Source: a virus. Taken from it: DNA of 32,269 bases. This document shows positions 22,472 through 29,765 of the stretch, in pieces. Below the pieces are notes generated by a model that made no database searches, was not told where the DNA came from, and worked only from the letters and a program-made list of their open reading frames with translations. Where the stretch lies: the IMG/VR virus record IMGVR_UViG_3300044647_001290, positions 1-32,269 of that record; one strand, written 5' to 3'. Made by a program: the position numbers and the translations under genes. How positions within the stretch are numbered: the stretch's first letter is position 1; the number at the start of each line of letters is the position of its first letter.

Positions 22472-23380
22472 ATGCAACGCGTCCTAGTCGGGTCAACCGA
22501 GTCGATCCTGAGCTATCCTCGGCTCTCCGACGACGTCGGCATCTCGACTGGCGTGCCCTCCGACCCCGCCACGGCGCGGCGCATCTCGTCGCAGTACCCT
22601 GACGCCGACGGTGTCTACGTCGCGGCAACGATTGACTCTCTGTCGACGACGACGCAGGGAGCCTGCAGCGAAGGCGACGACCGCATCCCGCTCGCAGCAT
22701 CGGTCGCAATCGTCGCCGGCCGGCGCTACCTCGTCACCGACAGCGCCAGCGCCCGGCCCGTGGTGGTTGTAGCGGCCCGTGGTGGCACCCTGGCCACGAT
22801 GTGGCTCGCTGAGCCCCTACCCTGCGACCTCGGCAACGCGTCGACTGTGCGCGGTCTGGCTGTGTCTGTGGCGCTCGATGCCGTCCAGACCGGCGAGCCC
22901 GGCGCGGGCTATGTGCTGTTCCGCGCGACCGTCGACGGCGTCGTCCGTGAGTGGGACGAGTCTTTTCGGGTCGTCCGGCGCATCACGTCGATCGCGCTGA
23001 CGCCGACGGAGCTGACGCAGTCCTATCCCGTCGTCAGGCAGATCGCGTCGTCGTCTGACCTCACGCTCGAAGAGGCTATCCAAGCAAGCTGGCGCATGGT
23101 CATGGTCCCGGCGCTCGCGGCTCGCGGCATCCTCGATGAGGACGTCTTGACCGATGACGTGCTTGTCCCGATGCACGCATCGGCGACGGTGCTGCATCTC
23201 GCGAGGCAGTGGCCTGCGGCGCCCGCTGAGTTTGTTGAGCGCTTGTCGACGTCATACGAGCAAACCAAGCAGACGACGTGGGACCGGATCGACCTCATCA
23301 CACGCTCGCAAGAAGAAGAGACTCCCGACGTGCCGACGCCGGGTAGCCAGACGACGCGCTACATGAGGCTGTCGCGGTGA
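22472..23380 (+). CDS. Probable head-tail connector/adaptor protein (302 aa)
   Basis: I choose ATG 22472; an in-frame GTG three codons earlier is possible. There is no ribosome binding site. TAGAGT lies seven bases upstream, inside an inverted repeat ACTGCA/TGCAGT. The N-terminal 170 residues look beta-rich, and the C-terminal part is helical (SDLTLEEAIQASWRMVMVPAL, HASATVLHLARQWP, FVERLSTSYEQTKQTTWDRI), like gp6-type adaptors. Position between neck and tail genes supports this. Confidence 0.6.
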   Translation: MQRVLVGSTESILSYPRLSDDVGISTGVPSDPATARRISSQYPDADGVYVAATIDSLSTTTQGACSEGDDRIPLAASVAIVAGRRYLVTDSASARPVVVVAARGGTLATMWLAEPLPCDLGNASTVRGLAVSVALDAVQTGEPGAGYVLFRATVDGVVREWDESFRVVRRITSIALTPTELTQSYPVVRQIASSSDLTLEEAIQASWRMVMVPALAARGILDEDVLTDDVLVPMHASATVLHLARQWPAAPAEFVERLSTSYEQTKQTTWDRIDLITRSQEEETPDVPTPGSQTTRYMRLSR

Positions 23381-23829
23381 CGTGGCGTGACGCTCGCCGC
23401 GCTCTCGTGTCGATCCCCTCGACGGTGACGCCGTCGGTGGTCGGGCGAGGCCTGCCCAACAGATACACCCACGACGTCACAGGACACGACGAGACGGTGG
23501 GCACGCAGTCTCGCCGATGGTGGGGCCGAGTCCTCTCCGGCGCGGCTGAGGGGCCATACCAGACGCAGCAAACGCGGCACCGGCTGACATGGGAGGTCGT
23601 CGTCGAGTACGTCGACAGCCTCGGTGATACCGCGTCGATTGACGAGGCCATCCCCACAGACGCGGCGCAGCTCGCGACCGCTTTCGCGAGTGGCGCAAAT
23701 TGGGATCGGGCGTCGTCGGGCATCGTGGCGGTGACGCCAGCGGGCACCGACGTAGCGCCCTACACTGTGGAGCAGGTGAGCGGAGCTCGCCGACTGCGGA
23801 TGACTCTTGAGGTGAGGTACAGCACATGA
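23377..23829 (+). CDS. Probable tail terminator/tail completion protein (150 aa)
   Basis: GTG overlaps the previous stop (GTGA). The protein has RHRLTWEVVVEYVDSLGD and a C-terminal TVEQVSGARRLRMTLEVRY, the mixed alpha/beta pattern and size seen in tail terminator proteins that cap the tail tube. It sits right before the tail-tube candidate, the standard order in siphophages. Assigned by order and size. Confidence 0.6.
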   Translation: MTWRDARRALVSIPSTVTPSVVGRGLPNRYTHDVTGHDETVGTQSRRWWGRVLSGAAEGPYQTQQTRHRLTWEVVVEYVDSLGDTASIDEAIPTDAAQLATAFASGANWDRASSGIVAVTPAGTDVAPYTVEQVSGARRLRMTLEVRYST

Positions 23830-25058
23830 CCGACGTCGCCAGACTCTCGACGCTGCGCTACGCGCTGCATTCCAACAACGCCACTTTCAGCGGCACGCCT
23901 GGCACGCTGTTCCCGCTTCGTCTCACCGACGACGGCGCATCGTTCTTGCCACGCAATCGCACGCCGATCCCGCGCCCGCTGCGATCGCTCTCGGGCCGGC
24001 GCTACTCGCATATCCGCGGCGTCCAAGACCTCGCCGACATCACCGTGGCGACGGAGATGCGCGGGGTCAACAGCAACACGGGCGCGGCCGTCACCGACTG
24101 GGAGGCGAAGATGGAGCAAGGCTACTTGCTCGCCTCGCTCTTCGGTGCGGTGGCTCCCGCGACGACAGGCGTTGCGCCGACGGTGGCAGCATCGGGTCAC
24201 ACGCCAGCGTCCGGCATCGTCGCCGTCGTCGGAACCACGACGGCCAATGGACAGGTCATCGCGTTTTCGTCGTCGGCCGGCCTTCAGGTCGGCCGCATCG
24301 CTAGCGGCGGTGGCACTACGACGCTGACGCTCGATCATCCCTACAGCGGCACACCGACGACGTCGGCGACGGTGTTCCGGATGGGCGTCTACAGCGTCAA
24401 CGACGCCGTCACTCACCACGTGCATGCGTTCTTCGCCGCTGAGGGCGAGGATTGGCGACGCGACTACTTCGGCTGCATGCCGATGAGCATGAGCCTCGCA
24501 ATGCCCAACGCTGGCCTGGTGACGATGTCGTCGGTGTTCTCGCCGACGTCGTTTGCCCATCTCGCTGAGGCCAACCCGGCGCACGCTGAGCCGACGAGCG
24601 GTAATCCCATCGTCGTCGACGCATGCCGCATGTGGTTTGCTGGTCATGACGTCATCGCGCGCGACATCACGATCAACTACTCCGCTTCGACGACGCCGCG
24701 TGTTGCGTCGACGCGCACCAACGGGCGCCTTGGTGGCGTGTCGTCGACCGGCGACGGTAAGACGTTCACGGTGGAGTTCAGCGTCTACCTCGGCGACGGC
24801 AACATAGCCGGCGAAGTGCGGGACAGCACTGGCTCGCCGACGCTCAATGAGCTCATCGGCGACAGCTCATCCAGCGGCCAACCATCGACGACGCGCAAGG
24901 TCTCGCTCCAAGTCGGCAGCGAAGTCGGCGCGGTCGTCTATGCCTACCTGCCCGAGGCCGACTGTGTGGTCACCACGCAGCACACCGACGGGCTTACTGT
25001 TGCTCGCGTCGTCGCCACTGGTACCGGCGCTCTTCCTGCTATCCTCGCTGTTGGGTGA
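23826..25058 (+). CDS. Major tail protein candidate (410 aa)
   Basis: ATGA overlap with the tail terminator candidate. The protein is mostly beta-structured and Thr/Ser/Gly-rich (GVAPTVAASGHTPASGI, TTTLTLDHPYSGTP, TARVVATGTG) with a conserved-looking helix MEQGYLLASLFGA. Length, composition and position suit a tail-tube protein with an extra C-terminal domain. No clearly separate major capsid gene was found, so a capsid role cannot be excluded. Confidence 0.55.
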   Translation: MTDVARLSTLRYALHSNNATFSGTPGTLFPLRLTDDGASFLPRNRTPIPRPLRSLSGRRYSHIRGVQDLADITVATEMRGVNSNTGAAVTDWEAKMEQGYLLASLFGAVAPATTGVAPTVAASGHTPASGIVAVVGTTTANGQVIAFSSSAGLQVGRIASGGGTTTLTLDHPYSGTPTTSATVFRMGVYSVNDAVTHHVHAFFAAEGEDWRRDYFGCMPMSMSLAMPNAGLVTMSSVFSPTSFAHLAEANPAHAEPTSGNPIVVDACRMWFAGHDVIARDITINYSASTTPRVASTRTNGRLGGVSSTGDGKTFTVEFSVYLGDGNIAGEVRDSTGSPTLNELIGDSSSSGQPSTTRKVSLQVGSEVGAVVYAYLPEADCVVTTQHTDGLTVARVVATGTGALPAILAVG

Positions 25059-25062
25059 TCAC

Positions 25063-25464
25063 ATGACCGTCCGAATCGCAAACACCGTCCGCAATTCTCG
25101 CATCGACGAAATCCGTATCGCCGTCGACGCTGGCGCAGGCGCTGGTCTTCTCCGTATCTACAGCGGCACCAAGCCCGCCAAGGGCGGCACGCCCGCGGGT
25201 ACTTTGCTCGCTGAGCTCACATGCGCCGATCCTTGCGGGTCGTCGTCGTCGGGCGTGCTCACGTTCACGACGCCTTTCTCCGACACGTCGGCGAACGCAA
25301 CGGGCACCGCCGCGTTTTTCTATCTCGTCGACTCGACGGGCGCTTTCGTCTGCGACGGCGACTGCGGCACGAGCGGGTCTGACCTCAACTTGACGACGCT
25401 GTCGATCGTGTCGGGTCAACCCGTGCAGGTGACGTCGCTGACGATCACCGACGGAAACAACTGA
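25063..25464 (+). CDS. Phage virion-associated protein (133 aa)
   Basis: The pattern ANTVRNSRIDEIRIAVDAGAG, then LLRIYSGTKPAKGG and LLAELTCADP, is shared by a frequent small structural protein family of tailed phages. It is beta-rich, contains several Cys (TCADPC, FVCDGDC) and ends in a short strand. A decoration or tail-associated role is likely. It lies among tail genes. Confidence 0.7.
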   Translation: MTVRIANTVRNSRIDEIRIAVDAGAGAGLLRIYSGTKPAKGGTPAGTLLAELTCADPCGSSSSGVLTFTTPFSDTSANATGTAAFFYLVDSTGAFVCDGDCGTSGSDLNLTTLSIVSGQPVQVTSLTITDGNN

Positions 25465-25472
25465 GGTGAGTC

Positions 25473-25889
25473 ATGCCGGATAACGTCGGATACACACCGG
25501 GGTCGGGCGCTACCATTGCTGCCGACGACGTCGGCGGCGCGCTCCTTCAGCGCGTCAAGATCGTGCAGGGCGTCGACGGCGTCAACGATGGCGATGTCGC
25601 GGCGAGCAATCCGATGCCAGTACAAGAGGTGTCGGGCGCGACGTCGCTCCTTCGACGCATCCTCGAGCGCCTCATGTCGCCCGCCGGATTCGACATGTCA
25701 TTGGACCGCTCGCGTGTGACGGCCGTGCTTGAGAGTGGCACGGTGACGACGGTATCGACGGTATCGACGGTAACGACGGTAACGACAGTGACCGGCTTGA
25801 CCAACATCGACGGCCGAAGCGGCGCGATGCTTATCGACCAAACTAATCTGAGCGCGTGGGCTGATTGTGTCCGCGCCCGCATCACCTGA
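25473..25889 (+). CDS. Virion protein with VTTV-type repeats (138 aa)
   Basis: ATG has GAGGTGA upstream. Residues up to 50 carry ADDVGGALLQRVKIVQGVDG and SNPMPVQEV, a pattern of a known type of phage structural protein. In the middle lies a run of V-T/S-T-V units coded by 9-base repeats (around 25740-25790). The C-terminus is short and polar. Probably a tail or fibre-attachment component. Confidence 0.65.
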   Translation: MPDNVGYTPGSGATIAADDVGGALLQRVKIVQGVDGVNDGDVAASNPMPVQEVSGATSLLRRILERLMSPAGFDMSLDRSRVTAVLESGTVTTVSTVSTVTTVTTVTGLTNIDGRSGAMLIDQTNLSAWADCVRARIT

Positions 25890-25907
25890 CGACGACGAGG
25901 ATCCATC

Positions 25908-27515
25908 ATGGCAAACACCTTCAAGAAAGTGCTCGACCGCATGATGTGGGCGCAAGTGGCGCCCGCACCAAACGCACATGCTGCGGGAACCTCAATGTGT
26001 TCCGACCTCCGCAGCGACGTCAGCCGCAATCCGTTTGCTTACAATTTGGTGTCGACTACAGTTCTTAACAGATTCAACATCATCACCAAATCATGGCAGC
26101 TCGCGGTGTCTTCTGGTGTTTCAGCGGTTGCCGCTTCGTCGTCGTGCTGCTTTGTGCCGTCGTTTGGTGCGGTCGGCACGATCGCAGCGGGCGCTACGAC
26201 GACGAGCGTCGTTATCTCGACGGCGCTTCCCGGATCGGTCGGCGTCAACATGCTCGCGAATCGTGGCGGCTCTGGCGATCTCGGCTTCAAGATCCGGATC
26301 ATCGATACGACGGCGGGCAAAACAGAAGAACGATTTATCATCGGAAACACAAGCGGAACGACGCCGACTATCACCGTCGACAACGCCTTTACTTTCACGC
26401 CAGCGACGGGAGCGCGATATGAGATCCTCGGCGGTCGCGTAATCATGCTCGGCTCTGGTGCACCTGCTGCGGCGTCGTGGCGTTCGTTCGAGGTCGCGAC
26501 GAACACGCTCGCGAATTTGTCAAACACCAATCTTCCGACGATGGCCACAGACTCGGCGCTGATGGTCCTCGACGAACAGTACACGCCCTACGATTGCGAG
26601 CCCGGCGAGGGCATGATCAAAGGCTCATTCGAGTACGACAATAATCTCGTGAGCCGCAAGGCACTGTCAGCGACGGCCGCCGCAGCGTCGACGATCACGG
26701 GGCAAGCGACAGGCGGTGACGCCGTCGTCGCAGCCAATGAGTTTCGCAATTTCCAAATCCGCATCGTGCAAGACGCGACGACGCCAGCGGCTGTCGGTCA
26801 ACGACGAATCATCGCATCACACACCGCAGGACCGTCGGCGGTCTACACGCTCGGCACCGCATGGGCTACGACTCCGTCAACGTCGGCGAAGTTTGTAATC
26901 GAACTGCCGAATCAGATCGTGCTGCGCACCGCTGCCAACACGACGACGTACACGTACAACTACAGCGACGCTACGCAGAATAACGGCACCAACTCAATCG
27001 CCGCAAACGCATGGTCGACGACGTACTTTGGCGCAGCTCCAGCCGCAAACGGCATCGGATGTCTGTGGGCGCCGTCTTTTGGTATCCGGCCCGATCCAGC
27101 GCGCAATGCGCGACACTCGCATTGCTTCTTCTTCAGAGGTGGCGCTGTTACGCTCGATCTCCTCGACATCGCTGGCGGCACAACCGGCGCGTGGACTGGC
27201 GCGATCACATACGACGGTGGCAACAACGTTTTTGGTGCAGGCACAACCGGGTGCCATTCGCCCTTCGCTCAAGAAGGCCGTTTCACTTACGTCAACGTGT
27301 ACGTCGCTTCGCAGATCAACCAGATATATCGATTCGACGCAAAAAACCGCGTCTTCAGCCCCTACACACCGACGGGATTTATCCAGGCCGGTACAGCGGC
27401 ACAGGGCGGGCGCATGGCCGCATACTGCGCCATCGATGGGACGGACAAGTACGACGTCGTGTTGCTGCAAGCGCACCTTTCGACCATCTCGCAAGAACTC
27501 ATTCCACTTGTGTGA
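25908..27515 (+). CDS. Large virion protein, possible fibre/receptor-binding or capsid (535 aa)
   Basis: ATG has GAGG upstream. The sequence is Thr/Ala/Gly-rich and beta-dominated, with an N-terminal helix (FKKVLDRMMWAQVAPAPN). Toward the C-terminus are propeller-like strands (SQINQIYRFDAKNRVF, then QAGTAAQGGRMAAYCA). The combination of an N-terminal anchoring part and a beta-rich C-terminus suits a tail-fibre or receptor-binding protein. Because I cannot find another clear major capsid gene, a capsid assignment must stay open. Confidence 0.6.
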   Translation: MANTFKKVLDRMMWAQVAPAPNAHAAGTSMCSDLRSDVSRNPFAYNLVSTTVLNRFNIITKSWQLAVSSGVSAVAASSSCCFVPSFGAVGTIAAGATTTSVVISTALPGSVGVNMLANRGGSGDLGFKIRIIDTTAGKTEERFIIGNTSGTTPTITVDNAFTFTPATGARYEILGGRVIMLGSGAPAAASWRSFEVATNTLANLSNTNLPTMATDSALMVLDEQYTPYDCEPGEGMIKGSFEYDNNLVSRKALSATAAAASTITGQATGGDAVVAANEFRNFQIRIVQDATTPAAVGQRRIIASHTAGPSAVYTLGTAWATTPSTSAKFVIELPNQIVLRTAANTTTYTYNYSDATQNNGTNSIAANAWSTTYFGAAPAANGIGCLWAPSFGIRPDPARNARHSHCFFFRGGAVTLDLLDIAGGTTGAWTGAITYDGGNNVFGAGTTGCHSPFAQEGRFTYVNVYVASQINQIYRFDAKNRVFSPYTPTGFIQAGTAAQGGRMAAYCAIDGTDKYDVVLLQAHLSTISQELIPLV

Positions 27516-27524
27516 GGTGTCACC

Positions 27525-27689
27525 GTGTCCATCGCAGAATTGATAGACCTAGTCAGACGCAAACTCACCTCGCTGAACGGTGCGCGCTCTCACGCGTACC
27601 TCGTCGGCGACGGTGAGACCGTCGTCGACCTCGACGCCAAGATCCAAGAGACCCAGACCACGCTTGACCAATTGCTGACGCTGGTGTGA
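27525..27689 (+). CDS. Small hypothetical protein (54 aa)
   Basis: GTG 27525 with GAGGTG upstream, stop TGA 27687-27689. The product is helical and charged (IAELIDLVRRKLTSL, DLDAKIQETQTTLDQLL), possibly a short coiled coil. It sits between a large virion gene and a repeat-rich fibre-like gene. Function unknown; a fibre chaperone or linker is possible. Confidence 0.5.
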   Translation: MSIAELIDLVRRKLTSLNGARSHAYLVGDGETVVDLDAKIQETQTTLDQLLTLV

Positions 27690-27693
27690 CGAC

Positions 27694-28431
27694 GTGCTGC
27701 TGACGCTGCTCTCAGGCGCAAGCTTCGTCGGCGTGAGTGCCTCGGGCACCATCACGCTCGACGACGTCATCGCCTCAGGCAGCGGACAGCAGACACACAT
27801 CGCCACGGGCGGCATCACGCTCGATGACGTCACAGTAGCTGGCGTCGGAGATACCGGCTCAGTCGACGGCACGGGCGCGATCACGCTCGACGATGTCACC
27901 GTAGCCGGCACCGGTACGTCAACGATCGTCGGCACCGCTGGCATCACCCTCGACGATGTCACCTTCGCCGGGTCGGGCGACGTCGGCTCCGCATCGGTCG
28001 ACGGCACTGGCGCTATCACGCTCGATGCCGTTACGGTGGCCGGTAGCGGGTCGCCGGTCATCGACGCCAGCGGGGCCATCACCCTCGACAGCGTCACCGT
28101 TGCAGGCGCGGGCTCACCCGTCGTCGCCGCATCTGGCGCGGTCACCCTCGACGATGTCGCGGCGCTCGGCTCAGGCACGCAGACGCACGTCGCCAGCGGC
28201 GCGATCGTGCTCGACGATGTCGGATTCGTCGGCGTCGTCACCACGCCAGCGACGACGGGGACGGGCGCTATCACCCTCGACGACGTCGGCATCTGGGCGA
28301 CCAACAAGGCCCCGATGATGACCGGCACCGTCCCAGCCCAGCTCGCGGCGGCGGGCACGGTGCCCGCGGCGCTGCCCGTCGTTGGCGCCGTGCCATCATC
28401 CCTCACCCTACTCGGACAGGTGCACCCATGA
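27694..28431 (+). CDS. Repeat-rich fibre-like protein (245 aa)
   Basis: GTG start. About nine copies of a unit G-A/T-I-T-L-D-D-V followed by a short G-S-G type link appear at 17-32 residue spacing (GTITLDDVIASGSG, GAITLDDVTVAGTG, AGITLDDVTFAGSG and others), then a Pro/Ala-rich tail (TGTVPAQLAAAGTVPAALP). Regular beta-strand repeats suggest a solenoid or trimeric fibre. Copy number could vary by recombination, because the DNA repeats too. The next gene starts within its stop (ATGA). Confidence 0.7.
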   Translation: MLLTLLSGASFVGVSASGTITLDDVIASGSGQQTHIATGGITLDDVTVAGVGDTGSVDGTGAITLDDVTVAGTGTSTIVGTAGITLDDVTFAGSGDVGSASVDGTGAITLDAVTVAGSGSPVIDASGAITLDSVTVAGAGSPVVAASGAVTLDDVAALGSGTQTHVASGAIVLDDVGFVGVVTTPATTGTGAITLDDVGIWATNKAPMMTGTVPAQLAAAGTVPAALPVVGAVPSSLTLLGQVHP

Positions 28432-28742
28432 CGGCGCTAACAATCAAGCAAGGCCACACGCAGTCTGTGACGCTCCAGGTGCTCGCCAGCGGCGGCGGCG
28501 CGTTCAACCTTACCGGATACGCGGTCAGCCTCGTCGTGCGCGCCCAAGGCCAACTGGTGAAGGCAGGGACGGTCGTCTCGCCAGCGACGGGCGAGGCGAC
28601 CTTCGCCTTCGCGGCGGCGGACTACGCCTCGGCACTCCAGCCCGGCCGGTGGCCCTATGAGGTCTGGGTCTCAGACGTCGACGAAAACCTGCCCGTCCTC
28701 TCCGGTACCCTCACGATCGTCGACGTCCCGCAGCGCGTGTGA
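28428..28742 (+). CDS. Ig-like tail/baseplate protein (104 aa)
   Basis: ATGA overlap with the repeat gene. The fold pattern is an Ig-like beta sandwich: TIKQGHTQSVTLQVL, GYAVSLVVRA, ATFAFAAADYASALQPGRWPY, and a final VLSGTLTIVDVP. It resembles the N-terminal (BppU-like) part of phage baseplate or fibre proteins. It may attach the neighbouring repeat fibre to the tail. Confidence 0.6.
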   Translation: MTALTIKQGHTQSVTLQVLASGGGAFNLTGYAVSLVVRAQGQLVKAGTVVSPATGEATFAFAAADYASALQPGRWPYEVWVSDVDENLPVLSGTLTIVDVPQRV

Positions 28743-28776
28743 TATCGCCGCGCATCACCCTCACCATGAGGCGCAC

Positions 28777-29427
28777 ATGCCCGCACTGTTGATTTACCCC
28801 GGCACCAAAGGGACGCCCGTCCCGCTCCAGGACGTCCTTCGCGAGGCCCACGATGCCTTTCGCGAGGCCCGCAAACTCCAAATCGAGCAACGCCGCAAAC
28901 GGCGTGTGCCGCTCGACGACAGCACTGACTGGTCCGAGGCCAAGGCAGCCGCCGATCGCGTCTCTGCGGCCGTCACAGAGCGCGACACGGCCAAAGCCTC
29001 GCGAGAGGCGCGAGCCCTCGCGGAGCTCACCGATGGCAACGCCCTCGAAGAGGTCGGCCCCTATGATGCAGACCCAGCCGTCGATGGGATCATGGTCACG
29101 ATGCAGGTCGTCGCCGATGCCGACCGGCGTCTCTGGACCGCCGAGACGCAAGCGGCCTGGTCGAGGCTCAAGGAGGCGCGCATCGCTGGCGACCACGTCG
29201 CCGCGCAAAAGGCGCTGAATGACATGGACGCCGTCGCCGCTCGCGTGGTGTCGGCCGTTGTGGTCGAGCTGCAAGGCATCGAGGGGCTCAAGGCGACGAT
29301 TGCCGAGTCGATGCCGGGCCTCGTGCTCGCCGGGCTCCTGGCTCCGCTTTACGCGGCCGCAAGGCACTTCCTCGAGCTGCCGCCGGGAAAAGCCGTGCGC
29401 TGTGGGCTGCAACCGCTGTCGACCTGA
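28777..29427 (+). CDS. Tail assembly chaperone, G-type (216 aa)
   Basis: ATG 28777 has GAGG upstream. The protein is mainly helical and charged (LREAHDAFREARKLQIEQRRKRR, KAAADRVSAAVTERD, WSRLKEARIAGDHVAAQ). It lies directly upstream of the tape measure, and a GGGAAAA slippery site at 29385-29391 lies near its 3' end. The overlapping -1 frame stays open to 29765. In siphophages this arrangement makes the short G and long GT chaperones that organise the tape measure. Confidence 0.75.
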   Translation: MPALLIYPGTKGTPVPLQDVLREAHDAFREARKLQIEQRRKRRVPLDDSTDWSEAKAAADRVSAAVTERDTAKASREARALAELTDGNALEEVGPYDADPAVDGIMVTMQVVADADRRLWTAETQAAWSRLKEARIAGDHVAAQKALNDMDAVAARVVSAVVVELQGIEGLKATIAESMPGLVLAGLLAPLYAAARHFLELPPGKAVRCGLQPLST

Positions 29428-29460
29428 CGCGGTACGACTGCGACGACTGCCCCACAGCGC
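29385..29460 (+). promoter_or_regulatory. Programmed -1 ribosomal frameshift signal
   Basis: The slippery heptamer G-GGA-AAA (29385-29391) is in the right phase relative to the G frame (codons GGA at 29386, AAA at 29389). Five bases later a perfect 10-bp inverted repeat begins: GCGCTGTGGG (29397-29406) pairs with CCCACAGCGC (29451-29460), enclosing the G-frame stop at 29425-29427. This is the layout of lambda-type G/GT signals. Confidence 0.8.
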
Positions 29461-29765
29461 GGCGAGCTCAGCAAGGGTGCACCTCGGATGGACCGGTGCT
29501 TTTCTTCGCCGGCACCGAGTACGCCACGCGCCGATGCCCACGGCGTCACCTCCGCGACAATCCGGACGTCGGCGGCGCCCTCGCGCTTTGGCGCGCATGC
29601 GAGGGCAAGCCCGGCGTCGAGGCTTTGCGAGCCCTGTCAACTCACACGGCCGATGCTTTCGTCGTTATCGATGGCGGCCGAGCTGCTAAGATGCAGTCGG
29701 ACGCTGAGCAAGCACGCAACGACGCACGGGCGCAGGAGGCCGCGAGGCCACGGGGTCGACGATGA
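29391..29765 (+). CDS. T extension of the GT tail chaperone (-1 frame, 124 codons plus stop)
   Basis: After slippage at 29385-29391 reading continues in the -1 frame to TGA 29763-29765, adding about 124 residues to give a 329-residue GT-type fusion with 28777. The extension is Cys-containing (YDCDDCP, QQGCTS) and then helical (MQSDAEQARNDARAQ). The frame has no separate good start near its beginning. It overlaps the tape-measure ATG (ATGA). Confidence 0.75.
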   Translation, partial: SRALWAATAVDLTRYDCDDCPTARRAQQGCTSDGPVLFFAGTEYATRRCPRRHLRDNPDVGGALALWRACEGKPGVEALRALSTHTADAFVVIDGGRAAKMQSDAEQARNDARAQEAARPRGRR

